A DNA stretch of 64,000 nucleotides from Anaerobiospirillum thomasii (GTDB taxonomy: Bacteria > Pseudomonadota > Gammaproteobacteria > Enterobacterales > Succinivibrionaceae). Shown here in pieces: positions 46,209 to 54,249 of the stretch. The DNA is taken from contig NZ_UAPU01000005.1 in assembly GCF_900445255.1 (NCBI RefSeq), forward strand, positions 197,001 to 261,000, read 5' to 3'. Position 1 is the first letter of the stretch. Every line of letters begins with the position of its first letter. The position numbers and the translations under genes were made by a program. The notes under the pieces were generated by a model, which saw nothing but the letters and a program-made list of their open reading frames with translations, was not told the DNA's origin and made no database searches.

Positions 46209-46398
46209 AAAATGCCTTATTAAATTAAACAAATGTATGGCAGGGATTGTACAGCAAAGAAAAAAATATGCATTAATTTTGGCATGAAAAATCTAATGTG
46301 CACTTTTATAAGGAAAAAGACACGTCAAGGCGGTGAGGTGGACAGGGCCTTAAACAAAAGTGTCAAAACAAAACTGTGTCTGTAGATTAAGCTACATT

Positions 46399-46441
46399 GT
46401 GCAGGGACGTTTAAAAGGAAGATTTTTACATGGCTCAGATA
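46399..46441 (+). repeat. Left copy of a 43-bp direct repeat flanking the IS
   Basis: GTGCAGGGACGTTTAAAAGG through CTCAGATA (46399-46441) is repeated exactly at 48759-48801. The copies directly abut the IS ends, as a target-site duplication would. Confidence 0.9.
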
Positions 46442-48758
46442 CCCTGAGATCGCAGGGTAAAAATACCTAGTTTTTTTATTTTTCTTTATCCTACCAAAAA
46501 TTCCTTGTTATCAATCAAATTTTTTTTAAATTATTTTTCTAAATGCCTTGACTTTTTTCTTGTTTTATGGTACGATTTATCCAATAGGAGGACATCATGG
46601 CCCGCAAAGATAATAATCAAGATCACCCAGTTTTTAAGAATGTTGTTGCCAGCAAGAGAACCTATGCATATGCTCTGCTGCAGGGTAAGTCTGTATGGAA
46701 TGCAGAAAAAGGCTACTCAACCCGTGTGGCACCAACTCAGATTGGATCTATCAAAAGCAAAGATGGTATTGGTGAGTGTGTTTTTAATATTAACTTTCTC
46801 TCTGAAAATCCTGAGTTTATTCCATGGAAGGTTATACGTGTGGGGCAGGGAAAGTTTGAGTACGAAAGACGCTCAGAAGCTGAAATCAAGGAAATAAAAC
46901 AAAAACTAGCCGACTCTCAGGATATTTTGGATGATATTAAAGCAAATCCATCTAAACCCGGCATACGCACCAAGGCCTCTGTTGCTAGAAATTCTGGCTC
47001 TGCCACCCCCAAGACCTGCGGCACTGCTCGTAAGTTTGGCGATTATTATCTGCTCAAATCCTTTATGGATAAGATGCCATCATTTAATATCCTTAAAAAG
47101 ATTATGCCTGATGACAAATACATCCTGCTGGTATACATGATAATGACCTGTCTGTCCAAGGGTATTAAATCTATATCTTATGAGATTGAGGCTTTTGTCA
47201 GAGAGCACGCTCTTGATTTAGATATAAACTCTTATAAAGATCATATACAGAGACTGTATAAATACATAGATGAAAACGGCGTTATAAACGAGTTTGCCAA
47301 ATTTAAAACTCAGTATCATAAAAAGAAAAATAGCAATAAGCACATGCAGTTTCTTGCTCTTGATGGTACTAACGTAGATAATGCCTGCAACTGCCTGACT
47401 AAGGCACAGTACGGCAAATCTAAAAGCGGTACAGACAACAAGGTTATTAATTTTATAACACTGGTTGACCAGAGCACACATGAGCTGTTTTCCACTGTTA
47501 CATATGCAGGCAATATTACAGATGTGCTGACTGTGGAGTCAGTATGCAGGCAACTTGTGGACAGAGGCGCCGGCGACAATATATCTTTAGTCTGTGACAG
47601 GGGATTCTGGTCTATCAACAATATCTCGGCCATGCTTGAGCATAATATATCCTTTGTGTGCAACTGTAATATAGCCAAGAGCAAACTTATCAAAGAGCAG
47701 GTAGATGTCATATCACGCGATCTGCTAAGAGACAGGGGTCTGGTTTTTAGCAGTAGCGCAGATATTACAGACACTGCGCCTAAACTGCTTGCAGGAAAGA
47801 CTATACAGCTCCCATGGTCTTATACACAGAAGATTCTAAGTAAAATGGCAAGAGAAAATAATGAGTCTTACAAGCCTGTAAGGCAAAAAGAGAAAAATCT
47901 GTATGTACACTTTATTTTCTCCAGCGAGATATATGAAGAGAGCATGAATAAATATCGGGTTTTAATCAAAGAGCTCAATGATGCCTATGATATAGCCAGC
48001 AACTGGCAGGAGGTTATTGCAAGTAAGGAGCCATCTGAGCTTACTGCCGCTCATACCAATCTTTTAAAAGACAAGCTCGTTGATTTATTTCAATATAGTG
48101 ATAAGGTTGCAGACACTGACTCCTCTTTTGACAAAAAGGAGCAGCCTCAACAACGCTATTACCCAAGATACTATGCCATATCAAGGCTATGCAGACAAAT
48201 AGCCACCAGAGTTCTGGTTTCTGACTGTGTGGATAATGTTATTGAGGCAAATGAAATATATGCTCAGAGAAATAATGTAGAGGTGGGCTATAGTATCATT
48301 AAAGGTGAGCTTGGAGGCTCTACACTCAATGCCTCCACCGATAAGACAGTAAATGCCAAAGTATTCATACTATCTCTTGCATCAGAGGTTCAAAGACAAA
48401 TGCTCGAGGCTAATAAAGCCTTTAATAAAGAGCAGATTAAAAACAATCTGCCTCCTGTAAAGCTATGTCATAACTCATTTAGAGGCACACTGCGCTCTCT
48501 GGAGGCTATAGAGGCCACTATTGATAAAGAAAATGGATCTATAATATTCTCTGGAGGAATATTAAAAAGGCAGTCTGAGTTAATACGCTCATTTGGAATT
48601 GAGCCATTAGATACGCTGACACGTGCAGCATATGCCAAAGAAGAGGGTTTTAGCTTTAAACGATAGTTAAAAAAAGAAGATCTGGTCGCGTCCGGCGGCC
48701 GGCTTCTGATCATGAAATTAAGATTGATTCTCGGTATGTTTAGTGTGCGATCTTAGGG
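46442..48758 (+). mobile_element. Intact IS1634-family insertion sequence (2317 bp)
   Basis: It starts CCCTGAGATCGCA and ends, on the reverse strand, CCCTAAGATCGCA; the 29-bp terminal repeats match at 23 positions. One full transposase gene fills it, and it is bounded exactly by the 43-bp direct repeats. It sits 45 bases from the 3' end of tRNA-Pro, beyond that gene's terminator. Confidence 0.9.
46597..48666 (+). CDS. IS1634-family transposase, intact
   Basis: A 689-residue DDE transposase. Catalytic Asp residues are in FLALDGTNVDNAC (near residue 252) and LVCDRGFWS (near 333), and Glu in NNVEVGYSIIKGELGG (near 565). The N-terminal part has VWNAEKGYSTR and IGSIKSKDGIG. It is unrelated at close range to the transposase at 24834 but belongs to the same broad family. 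AGGAGGA is an excellent Shine-Dalgarno. There is no frame damage, so the element may be active. Confidence 0.9.
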   Translation: MARKDNNQDHPVFKNVVASKRTYAYALLQGKSVWNAEKGYSTRVAPTQIGSIKSKDGIGECVFNINFLSENPEFIPWKVIRVGQGKFEYERRSEAEIKEIKQKLADSQDILDDIKANPSKPGIRTKASVARNSGSATPKTCGTARKFGDYYLLKSFMDKMPSFNILKKIMPDDKYILLVYMIMTCLSKGIKSISYEIEAFVREHALDLDINSYKDHIQRLYKYIDENGVINEFAKFKTQYHKKKNSNKHMQFLALDGTNVDNACNCLTKAQYGKSKSGTDNKVINFITLVDQSTHELFSTVTYAGNITDVLTVESVCRQLVDRGAGDNISLVCDRGFWSINNISAMLEHNISFVCNCNIAKSKLIKEQVDVISRDLLRDRGLVFSSSADITDTAPKLLAGKTIQLPWSYTQKILSKMARENNESYKPVRQKEKNLYVHFIFSSEIYEESMNKYRVLIKELNDAYDIASNWQEVIASKEPSELTAAHTNLLKDKLVDLFQYSDKVADTDSSFDKKEQPQQRYYPRYYAISRLCRQIATRVLVSDCVDNVIEANEIYAQRNNVEVGYSIIKGELGGSTLNASTDKTVNAKVFILSLASEVQRQMLEANKAFNKEQIKNNLPPVKLCHNSFRGTLRSLEAIEATIDKENGSIIFSGGILKRQSELIRSFGIEPLDTLTRAAYAKEEGFSFKR

Positions 48759-48801
48759 GTGCAGGGACGTTTAAAAGGAAGATTTTTACATGGCTCAGAT
48801 A
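48759..48801 (+). repeat. Right copy of the 43-bp direct repeat
   Basis: Exact copy of 46399-46441, beginning directly after the right inverted repeat of the IS and ending in the approach to the tRNA-Pro terminator. Confidence 0.9.
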
Positions 48802-48803
48802 TG

Positions 48804-48827
48804 AAAAAAGTCTCGTTAAAGAGACTT
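48804..48827 (-). terminator. Terminator of tRNA-Pro
   Basis: On the reverse strand AAGTCTC-TTTAAC-GAGACTT is followed by a T run (48809-48804), directly downstream of the CCA end. Confidence 0.85.
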
Positions 48828-48829
48828 AG

Positions 48830-48906
48830 TGGTCGGTGATGTAGGATTTGAACCCACGACCCACTGGTCCCAAACCAGTTGCGCTACCAGACTGCGCTAA
48901 TCACCG
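48830..48906 (-). tRNA. tRNA-Pro (anticodon UGG)
   Basis: A 77-base cloverleaf: acceptor CGGTGAT pairs with ATCACCG, discriminator A and encoded CCA (48832-48830). The D-arm is AGCGC/GCGC, the anticodon arm is ACTGG-TTTGGGA-CCAGT with anticodon TGG, and the T-arm has GTGGG-TTCGAAT-CCTAC. It is a stand-alone gene with its own promoter and terminator. Confidence 0.97.
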
Positions 48907-48915
48907 ATGGGCAGT

Positions 48916-48944
48916 ATTATAGGTAAAGGGAAAATGGATGTCAA
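48916..48944 (-). promoter_or_regulatory. Consensus promoter of tRNA-Pro
   Basis: On the reverse strand TTGACA (48944-48939), a 17-base spacer and TATAAT (48921-48916) match the sigma-70 consensus fully. The start is expected about three bases before the tRNA. Confidence 0.9.
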
Positions 48945-49361
48945 CAATTTTTTTAACTTTAATTTAAAAAAGTTCAGATCTTTGATGAATAGAGACTAAG
49001 TCGGCCTTCAATTATGGGATAGAAGGGAAAAGGGGACTAAGATCTTTATATATCTTTGCTGCTATAGTGAAGACTATACATAGCATTGTGTTTTTTAAGC
49101 TGCATCATCTTAATAGATGAACCATGTCTTATTGCTATAAAATTCATGTCAGAAATCTATATTTAAAGAGCTTTTTCAAAAGCTTAAGGATTAGGGCATT
49201 GAGCTGTATTTAATTACCCCTTGCTAACTTTTAAATTATTTAAAATCAATAATTTAATATGGGTAAAAAATTTTTATAAATTTCTAAAAAAGTATCAAAA
49301 TAAAGATGTATAAAGTATTATCATAAATGAAAGATTTTAAATTAGATATAGGAGAGCAATT
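48945..49361. other. AT-rich region upstream of rubrerythrin
   Basis: No gene, tRNA or clear repeat is seen. The A/T-rich stretch 49240-49340 should contain the rubrerythrin promoter, but I cannot choose one pair of boxes with confidence. Confidence 0.4.
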
Positions 49362-49937
49362 ATGCCAAGTTTAAAGGGTACACAGACAGAAAAGAATATT
49401 CTTACAGCCTTTGCCGGTGAGTCACAGGCCCGTAACAAATATACTTATTTTGCCTCTGTTGCCAAAAAAGAAGGTTATGTTCTGATTGCTGATATTTTCA
49501 TGGAGACAGCAGATCAGGAAAAAGAGCATGCTAAAAGATTGTTTAAGTTTTTAGAAGGCGGTGATGCTCAGATTACTGCAACCTTCCCAACAGGTGTCAT
49601 TGGTGACACAGCAGCCAACCTAGAGGCAGCAGCTGCAGGTGAGAATGAAGAGTGGAGCGATATGTATCCAAAATTTGCTGCCATTGCCCGTGAAGAGGGT
49701 TTTCCTCAGATTGCAGCTGTTATGGAGAATATTGCAGTTGCTGAAAAGCAGCATGAGAAGCAGTATCGCGATCTGTGGAAGCATGTAACTGAAGGCACAA
49801 TGTTCAAGCGCGGCGAGATTGTAATCTGGCGCTGCCGTAACTGTGGCTTTATCTGTGAGGGCACTCAGGCACCTATGGCCTGCCCAGCCTGTAACCATCC
49901 TCAGGCTCATTTTGAAGTTCTTCAGGCAAATTATTAA
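49362..49937 (+). CDS. rbr: Rubrerythrin
   Basis: A 191-residue non-haem iron peroxidase of anaerobes. The four-helix diiron domain carries E/H ligands in AFAGESQARNKYTYFA, ETADQEKEHAKR and AVAEKQHEKQYRDL; the C-terminal rubredoxin domain has paired Cys-x2-Cys motifs (WRCRNCGFIC and CPACNHP). It reduces hydrogen peroxide using reduced rubredoxin-type donors, protecting an anaerobe from oxygen. AGGAG precedes the ATG. It is monocistronic, ending at the terminator at 50003. Confidence 0.96.
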   Translation: MPSLKGTQTEKNILTAFAGESQARNKYTYFASVAKKEGYVLIADIFMETADQEKEHAKRLFKFLEGGDAQITATFPTGVIGDTAANLEAAAAGENEEWSDMYPKFAAIAREEGFPQIAAVMENIAVAEKQHEKQYRDLWKHVTEGTMFKRGEIVIWRCRNCGFICEGTQAPMACPACNHPQAHFEVLQANY

Positions 49938-50002
49938 AAAAAATCACACAAACATAAATTTTGTGATATAATGCACATACTCCTTATGTTTGTTTGATTT
50001 TA

Positions 50003-50031
50003 CCCTCAGAGTTCTGCTTTGAGGGTTTTTT
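50003..50031 (+). terminator. Intrinsic terminator after rubrerythrin
   Basis: CCCTCA (50003-50008) pairs with TGAGGG (50020-50025), followed by six or more T residues. Confidence 0.85.
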
Positions 50032-50186
50032 CTTTGCGCTAAATGATTTTTAAAGACACTGATGCCATCTAAGATACTGATAAATAGTACTTTATTTATA
50101 AAACATGAAGATTCTTATAATAAAATGACTAAAAGATAGGTCGAGGGAAGATTTTTAGCTTTTATAGTATTTGTTGTCTTTTGTGT

Positions 50187-50510
50187 TTAGCTTTGAGTTT
50201 TCTCTTCAATTCCATATTTGGCTAAAAGCTCTCTGGCCTTTTCCACACCACTGTCTGTAAGAGTTACAGACTTTACCTTGTATGAGCGTCTTGACTGTAT
50301 AATAAAGTCTGCATCATCAAGCTTATTTAAAGTATCAAAGTCATACCTCTTCCATGATGGGAAGATATTTTCCTTTTTACAGTAATTATCAAAGTAAAAC
50401 CTTGTCAGATATAAGAGCATCAGAGTCAGCTCCTCAAGAGCATCTTTAGCATCTATCTTAGCGTTGCTTATCTGAACAGAATCTTTATCTTTAATTTTGT
50501 CCAAGATCAT
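50187..50510 (-). CDS. DUF6429-like small protein
   Basis: A 107-residue soluble protein: ELTLMLLYLTRF, then SWKRYDFDTLNKLDDADFI and AKSVTLTDSG-like KSVTLTDSGVEKARELL. This order resembles DUF6429 (DEAVLALLYLT, AWKSFDWDAL, KSVVLTEEGL). Function is unknown; such proteins are often scattered near mobile elements. The start has GGAGAT upstream. It stands alone, diverging from the lipoprotein gene. Confidence 0.6.
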   Translation of the reverse strand: MILDKIKDKDSVQISNAKIDAKDALEELTLMLLYLTRFYFDNYCKKENIFPSWKRYDFDTLNKLDDADFIIQSRRSYKVKSVTLTDSGVEKARELLAKYGIEEKTQS

Positions 50511-50861
50511 CTCCTTTAACTTTTTATATACAACCAGGATAAAGCATAAAAAGTATAGAACAAAGGCAATAGAGCCTTTAATGATACTGTATTTAAATCA
50601 GGATATGGCTGATAAGATTTAACTACATAGAGAAAAAATAGATAAAAAACAGATCCTGTCACTGTTCTTTTGAGCTAATACAGCTGTCTTAAGATATAGT
50701 ATAAAAGCGGATATTTTTCTTTAAAACCCAAAGCTTTAGATAAAAATTTTTGTCTTTAAGTAACTATGGGACAGCTTAAAACTGTATAATTTCTATTTAT
50801 TTTTTCTTATAATTTATAAGATAGTGCCTTTGGCATATTTAAAATAGGGGTTGTAGCTGTT
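50511..50861. other. Intergenic region between divergent genes
   Basis: No gene is supported. TATGGGACAG near 50766 is the reverse complement of CTGTCCCATA near 40669, downstream of panF; whether this is an old mobile-element end is unclear. Confidence 0.3.
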
Positions 50862-51638
50862 ATGAGTATTGTAAAGAATTTAAAAAAGCCTGTATTAATT
50901 GGCGTTGCCCTGACTGCGCCTCTTTTCTTTTCAGGTTGTGCCGCACTTATAGTCGGCGCTGGAGCCGGAGCTGCAGGTGCCATTATAGGATCAGATAGCA
51001 GAACAGTTTCTACCATGGCCTATGATCAGCAGATTGAAGGCAAGGCACAGGATATTTTAAATAACAATCAGGAGCTGGCCAATTCAGATGATTTTGCCAT
51101 TGATGTCTACTCAATGTCAGGTAATGTGCTTGTTGTAGGTCAGACTGTAAACAAGCCTTATCTTGACTGGTGTCTGCGTGAGATTGCCAAGCTTGATTAT
51201 GTAAGGCATGTCTATAATTATGCCACTATTGGCAAACCAATCAGTGCCACAGATACAGCCAATGACTCTTATATAACCTCAAAGGTTAAAGGACTGCTAC
51301 TTATCTCTAAAGATATAAGCTCAGGACGTTTTAAGGTTGTAACAGAAAATGCCAATGTCTATCTTATGGGCTATGTTACAGAGGATGAGGCCAAGCGCGC
51401 TGTAAATCAGACTTTAACCGTGCCAGGTGTGCGCAAGATCTATACAATCTTTGATTATATGAATCAGACATCTCTTTCAAAATCAGGACAAAGACCAATT
51501 GAAGTTGTGCCAACCAGAGTTGAAAACAAATCATATGTGGGCAATTCAACCTATGTGCCTCCTGTAAGCTCTGATGATAATGGCGGGGCCATGATTGTTG
51601 ATGATATGTCATCAACTCCTGCTCTTGATCAGTATTAA
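50862..51638 (+). CDS. DolP/YraP-like BON-domain lipoprotein
   Basis: A 258-residue outer-membrane lipoprotein. Residues 1-26 are a lipoprotein signal ending FFSGC (Cys near residue 26), then a glycine-rich stretch (GAGAGAAGAIIG) and two BON domains (about 55-125 and 130-200) with the paired pattern VYSMSGNVLVVGQT and VVTENANVYLMGYV. This is the DolP layout, which in E. coli binds anionic lipids at division sites and protects the outer membrane. The last 60 residues are a disordered extension not found in E. coli (191). It may be in one transcript with the next gene (14 bases away). Confidence 0.85.
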   Translation: MSIVKNLKKPVLIGVALTAPLFFSGCAALIVGAGAGAAGAIIGSDSRTVSTMAYDQQIEGKAQDILNNNQELANSDDFAIDVYSMSGNVLVVGQTVNKPYLDWCLREIAKLDYVRHVYNYATIGKPISATDTANDSYITSKVKGLLLISKDISSGRFKVVTENANVYLMGYVTEDEAKRAVNQTLTVPGVRKIYTIFDYMNQTSLSKSGQRPIEVVPTRVENKSYVGNSTYVPPVSSDDNGGAMIVDDMSSTPALDQY

Positions 51639-51652
51639 TTTTTGGTTTTGAC

Positions 51653-53248
51653 ATGCCACAAAGCAGATATTTTATAGATATATTAATACCTAATGAAGGT
51701 GAGGTGGATTCAGCCCTTGAGATTGGCGTACTGCGCTATGTTAAGGGAGAGAACAGACCTGTTGTCTATATGCACTCATATATCAAGCCGCTAAGCCCAC
51801 AGCGTATACGCTGGGTCAATGCCATTGAGCATGGTATAAGCCGTGACAAGGTCAGCAGGGAAAAGTTTCCAACTTTAAAGGAGCTTATTGCCGTCAACTT
51901 CTTTACCAATAAAAATGTGGTATGTCTCAATCCTAATATTGAACCTTTTGCCTCATTTGTCAAAGACTCAACCTCGGTGCAGAGTATACAGTCACTCTGG
52001 CATGATGTCTTTGAAGGTGATGAGGAGGCAGTGCAGCTTACCAAGATTGAGCAGATGCTTGAGTATCTTGATATGCCTGTAAAGGATGATTCTGGCAGCA
52101 AATTCACGCCGTTGCTCTCGCGTCTGCATGCCATGGTGGCCATATGGGATCTGCTTACAGAGCATAAAAATAAAAAGCTTGATTTAAAGGGATCTTTAAA
52201 TCTCTCCACCATCTGGCCTATCAAAAGCCCAGATAAAAATATAATTCATAATTTTGCAGATTTTGGCTCTATGCCATCATCTGCTATCAATACACTGTTT
52301 TCAGAGGATCTGTCTGATTACCTTAACTGGTATGAGATGCAGATCTTTTCATTTGACTGGGTCTTGAATCGCAAGGCTCCGCCATCTACAAAGCACCTTA
52401 AAAACAAGGTGGCTATGGCTGAGTACATCTACTTAAAGGTACTTTCAGATCAGATGAAGCTCTGGGTGCTTATTTTTTATTCCATCTATAATAAAAAAAC
52501 CTCCTTTGCCAAGGAGATTGCCCTAAAGCGCGGTGATTTAAAGCATCTGCCAGTGTCAATACGAGATGATTTTTCATCATTTTTAATTACTCATCTTGAT
52601 GAGTTTTTAACCACACAGCAGCAGAGCAAACTTATTGAGTCAATGATCTATCATTCCATGGCCGACAGAGCCATACAGAATTTTGAGTCATTTGACTTTG
52701 ATACTATGTTTGCCGACTTTAAAAAGAATAAGAAGTCAGCTTTATCCTTTAAAACCGTAAGTATCAAGAGCAATACCTCCATAAAGTGCTTTAAAGAGAT
52801 ATCAAATGCCAACAGCATACTCTACAGACGCTATGAAATTACAGGCGATGAGGCTGAGCGCTATGAATGTCTTGTAAAGGTAAATGAACTCTTTTTAGAG
52901 TTTAAAAGGGAGATTAAAAAGCCTTTGAGTCTGTTCTGGTTTAACCATGAACTGCAAGGCTGGATACAGTATATTACAGGAATTCCATTTAAGGCCTTAT
53001 CATCAGATCCAAGCCGCAGTGATGATGAAAAGCTTATTGAGTATCGCAATATGCTCTTGCAGATCACTATGAAATACGGTGACAGATGGGCCAAAGATCT
53101 GCACTCACGCCTAAGCCATATACTAGAGGAGCTTAAAGTGTGCAAGGAATTTGAAAAGAGCTGGTCCTTTGTCTTTCAGGGGATTTCAGTTGAAGTCGTC
53201 TTTAAGGTAACAAAGGTACCATTGTATAAAAGACTGCTGCGTTTTTAA
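51653..53248 (+). CDS. Degenerate DnaQ-fold exonuclease-like protein
   Basis: A 531-residue protein. Residues 1-170 follow the order of a DEDDh exonuclease: YFIDILIPNEGEVDSALEIG (DnaQ: DTETTG ... IIEIG), SYIKPLSPQRIRWVNAIEHGIS (KP...HGI), CLNPNIEPFASF (HNAAFD) and LHAMVAIWDLL (H-x-x-x-x-D). The D-x-E is D-x-L, the third acidic residue is absent or replaced by Glu, and the last Asp is shifted. It is therefore probably inactive. Residues 170-531 are helical, without family recognition. It lies 14 bases behind the DolP-like gene and ends at a terminator. Confidence 0.55.
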   Translation: MPQSRYFIDILIPNEGEVDSALEIGVLRYVKGENRPVVYMHSYIKPLSPQRIRWVNAIEHGISRDKVSREKFPTLKELIAVNFFTNKNVVCLNPNIEPFASFVKDSTSVQSIQSLWHDVFEGDEEAVQLTKIEQMLEYLDMPVKDDSGSKFTPLLSRLHAMVAIWDLLTEHKNKKLDLKGSLNLSTIWPIKSPDKNIIHNFADFGSMPSSAINTLFSEDLSDYLNWYEMQIFSFDWVLNRKAPPSTKHLKNKVAMAEYIYLKVLSDQMKLWVLIFYSIYNKKTSFAKEIALKRGDLKHLPVSIRDDFSSFLITHLDEFLTTQQQSKLIESMIYHSMADRAIQNFESFDFDTMFADFKKNKKSALSFKTVSIKSNTSIKCFKEISNANSILYRRYEITGDEAERYECLVKVNELFLEFKREIKKPLSLFWFNHELQGWIQYITGIPFKALSSDPSRSDDEKLIEYRNMLLQITMKYGDRWAKDLHSRLSHILEELKVCKEFEKSWSFVFQGISVEVVFKVTKVPLYKRLLRF

Positions 53249-53265
53249 TTTTACCTTTTGCACAG

Positions 53266-53308
53266 GCCCTGTATGAAGCTTTTAAAGCTGTAACGACAGG
53301 GCTTTTTT
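53266..53308 (+). terminator. Terminator after the DnaQ-like gene
   Basis: GCCCTGT (53266-53272) pairs with ACAGGGC (53296-53302), followed by six T residues; AGCTTTTAAAGCT inside the loop adds pairing. Confidence 0.85.
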
Positions 53309-53391
53309 ATAGTAGCTGACTATAGATATATAGCAGAATTAGTTACCATGGCCTTTTAATTTATCTATATTAAAGCTTTAAAACTAAATTC

Positions 53392-53468
53392 TTGACAATA
53401 TAGAAAACTTAGATATTTATCACATCAATCTTAAATTTTTTAGAATATTATTTACTTGTCTGACAAGT
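53392..53468 (+). promoter_or_regulatory. gntR promoter and operator
   Basis: TTGACA (53392-53397) and TATTTA (53414-53419) are spaced by 16 bases. Downstream lies the palindrome ACTTGTC-T-GACAAGT (53454-53468), 13 bases ahead of the regulator ATG. A related site precedes the mannonate dehydratase gene, so autoregulation is likely. Confidence 0.55.
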
Positions 53469-53481
53469 TAAGGGATCACTG

Positions 53482-54177
53482 ATGCGCAATACAAGAATAG
53501 AGGTAGTCAATATTACAGAGAGTATCAATAAATACTTTATTGACTGCATCAACTCAGGTGAGTTTAAAGTAGGGGAGAAAATTCCCTCTGAAAACACTCT
53601 GACGCAAAAACTTGGCGTATCCCGTGCCTCGCTTAGAGTGTCTATAAAGCAGTTTGTGGCACTGGGGCTTATGCAGTCATATCAGGGCAAGGGTACATAT
53701 CTTGTATCAAACAATACCTGTGTTTTTGGCAACAGGGGACTTGTGGCCAAGCAGGATTATAAAGATATAAAGGATGTGCTCTCCTTTAGGCTTTTGATAG
53801 AGCCTGAGGCTGCCATGTTATGTGCAAAGACTGCAGATGACAGGGACAAGCTTATTGAAGCTCTTGAGCAAAGCTATAAAAAGATGGAGGATAATATACA
53901 AAATGCCGAGCTTTTTATAGAAGCTGACATGAACTTTCATATAGCAATAGCCTATGGCTCTGGCAACAGTGTGCTTGGCGATGCCATTGCCCATATATTT
54001 GCCTCAACCATGCACAGACACAAGCAGATAAACAATCTTTTTGGCTTTAAGGATGGTCTGTCCTTTCATCGCATCATTATTGATGCAATCAAGGATAGCA
54101 ATGCTAAAAAAGCCTCATCATGTATGCATGATCATCTTATGCATGCCATTTTAGAGATCAATAAACTGGATAATTGA
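53482..54177 (+). CDS. GntR/FadR-type transcriptional regulator
   Basis: A 231-residue repressor-type regulator. The N-terminal winged helix has GEKIPSENTLTQKLGVSRASLR (residues 32-53) and GKGTYLVS; the C-terminal FCD helical domain (about 90-225) has the acidic and His metal/ligand residues (D.NFH near 155, HRIII and MHDHLMHAI). UxuR/ExuR/LldR-type members bind sugar acids or hydroxy-acids. It likely controls the adjacent sugar-acid genes through the ACTTGTC/GACAAGT sites. AAGGGAT precedes the start. Confidence 0.9.
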   Translation: MRNTRIEVVNITESINKYFIDCINSGEFKVGEKIPSENTLTQKLGVSRASLRVSIKQFVALGLMQSYQGKGTYLVSNNTCVFGNRGLVAKQDYKDIKDVLSFRLLIEPEAAMLCAKTADDRDKLIEALEQSYKKMEDNIQNAELFIEADMNFHIAIAYGSGNSVLGDAIAHIFASTMHRHKQINNLFGFKDGLSFHRIIIDAIKDSNAKKASSCMHDHLMHAILEINKLDN

Positions 54178-54214
54178 TTTTATAATTTTTTTTATTTTAA
54201 TTTGCTTTGAAGAT

Positions 54215-54236
54215 ACTTGTCATACATCTGACAAGT
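54215..54236 (+). promoter_or_regulatory. Split operator before the mannonate dehydratase gene
   Basis: ACTTGTC (54215-54221) and GACAAGT (54230-54236) are the same half-sites as in front of the regulator gene, here separated by eight bases instead of one. The right half shares TCTGACAAGTTA with the first site. Confidence 0.55.
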
Positions 54237-54249
54237 TATGGAGTACAAG

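Noticed and set aside
46399-48801. Composite or integrative element attached at tRNA-Pro
   Set aside because: The repeat lies beyond the tRNA terminator, not in the tRNA, and no integrase is present; a plain IS insertion explains everything.
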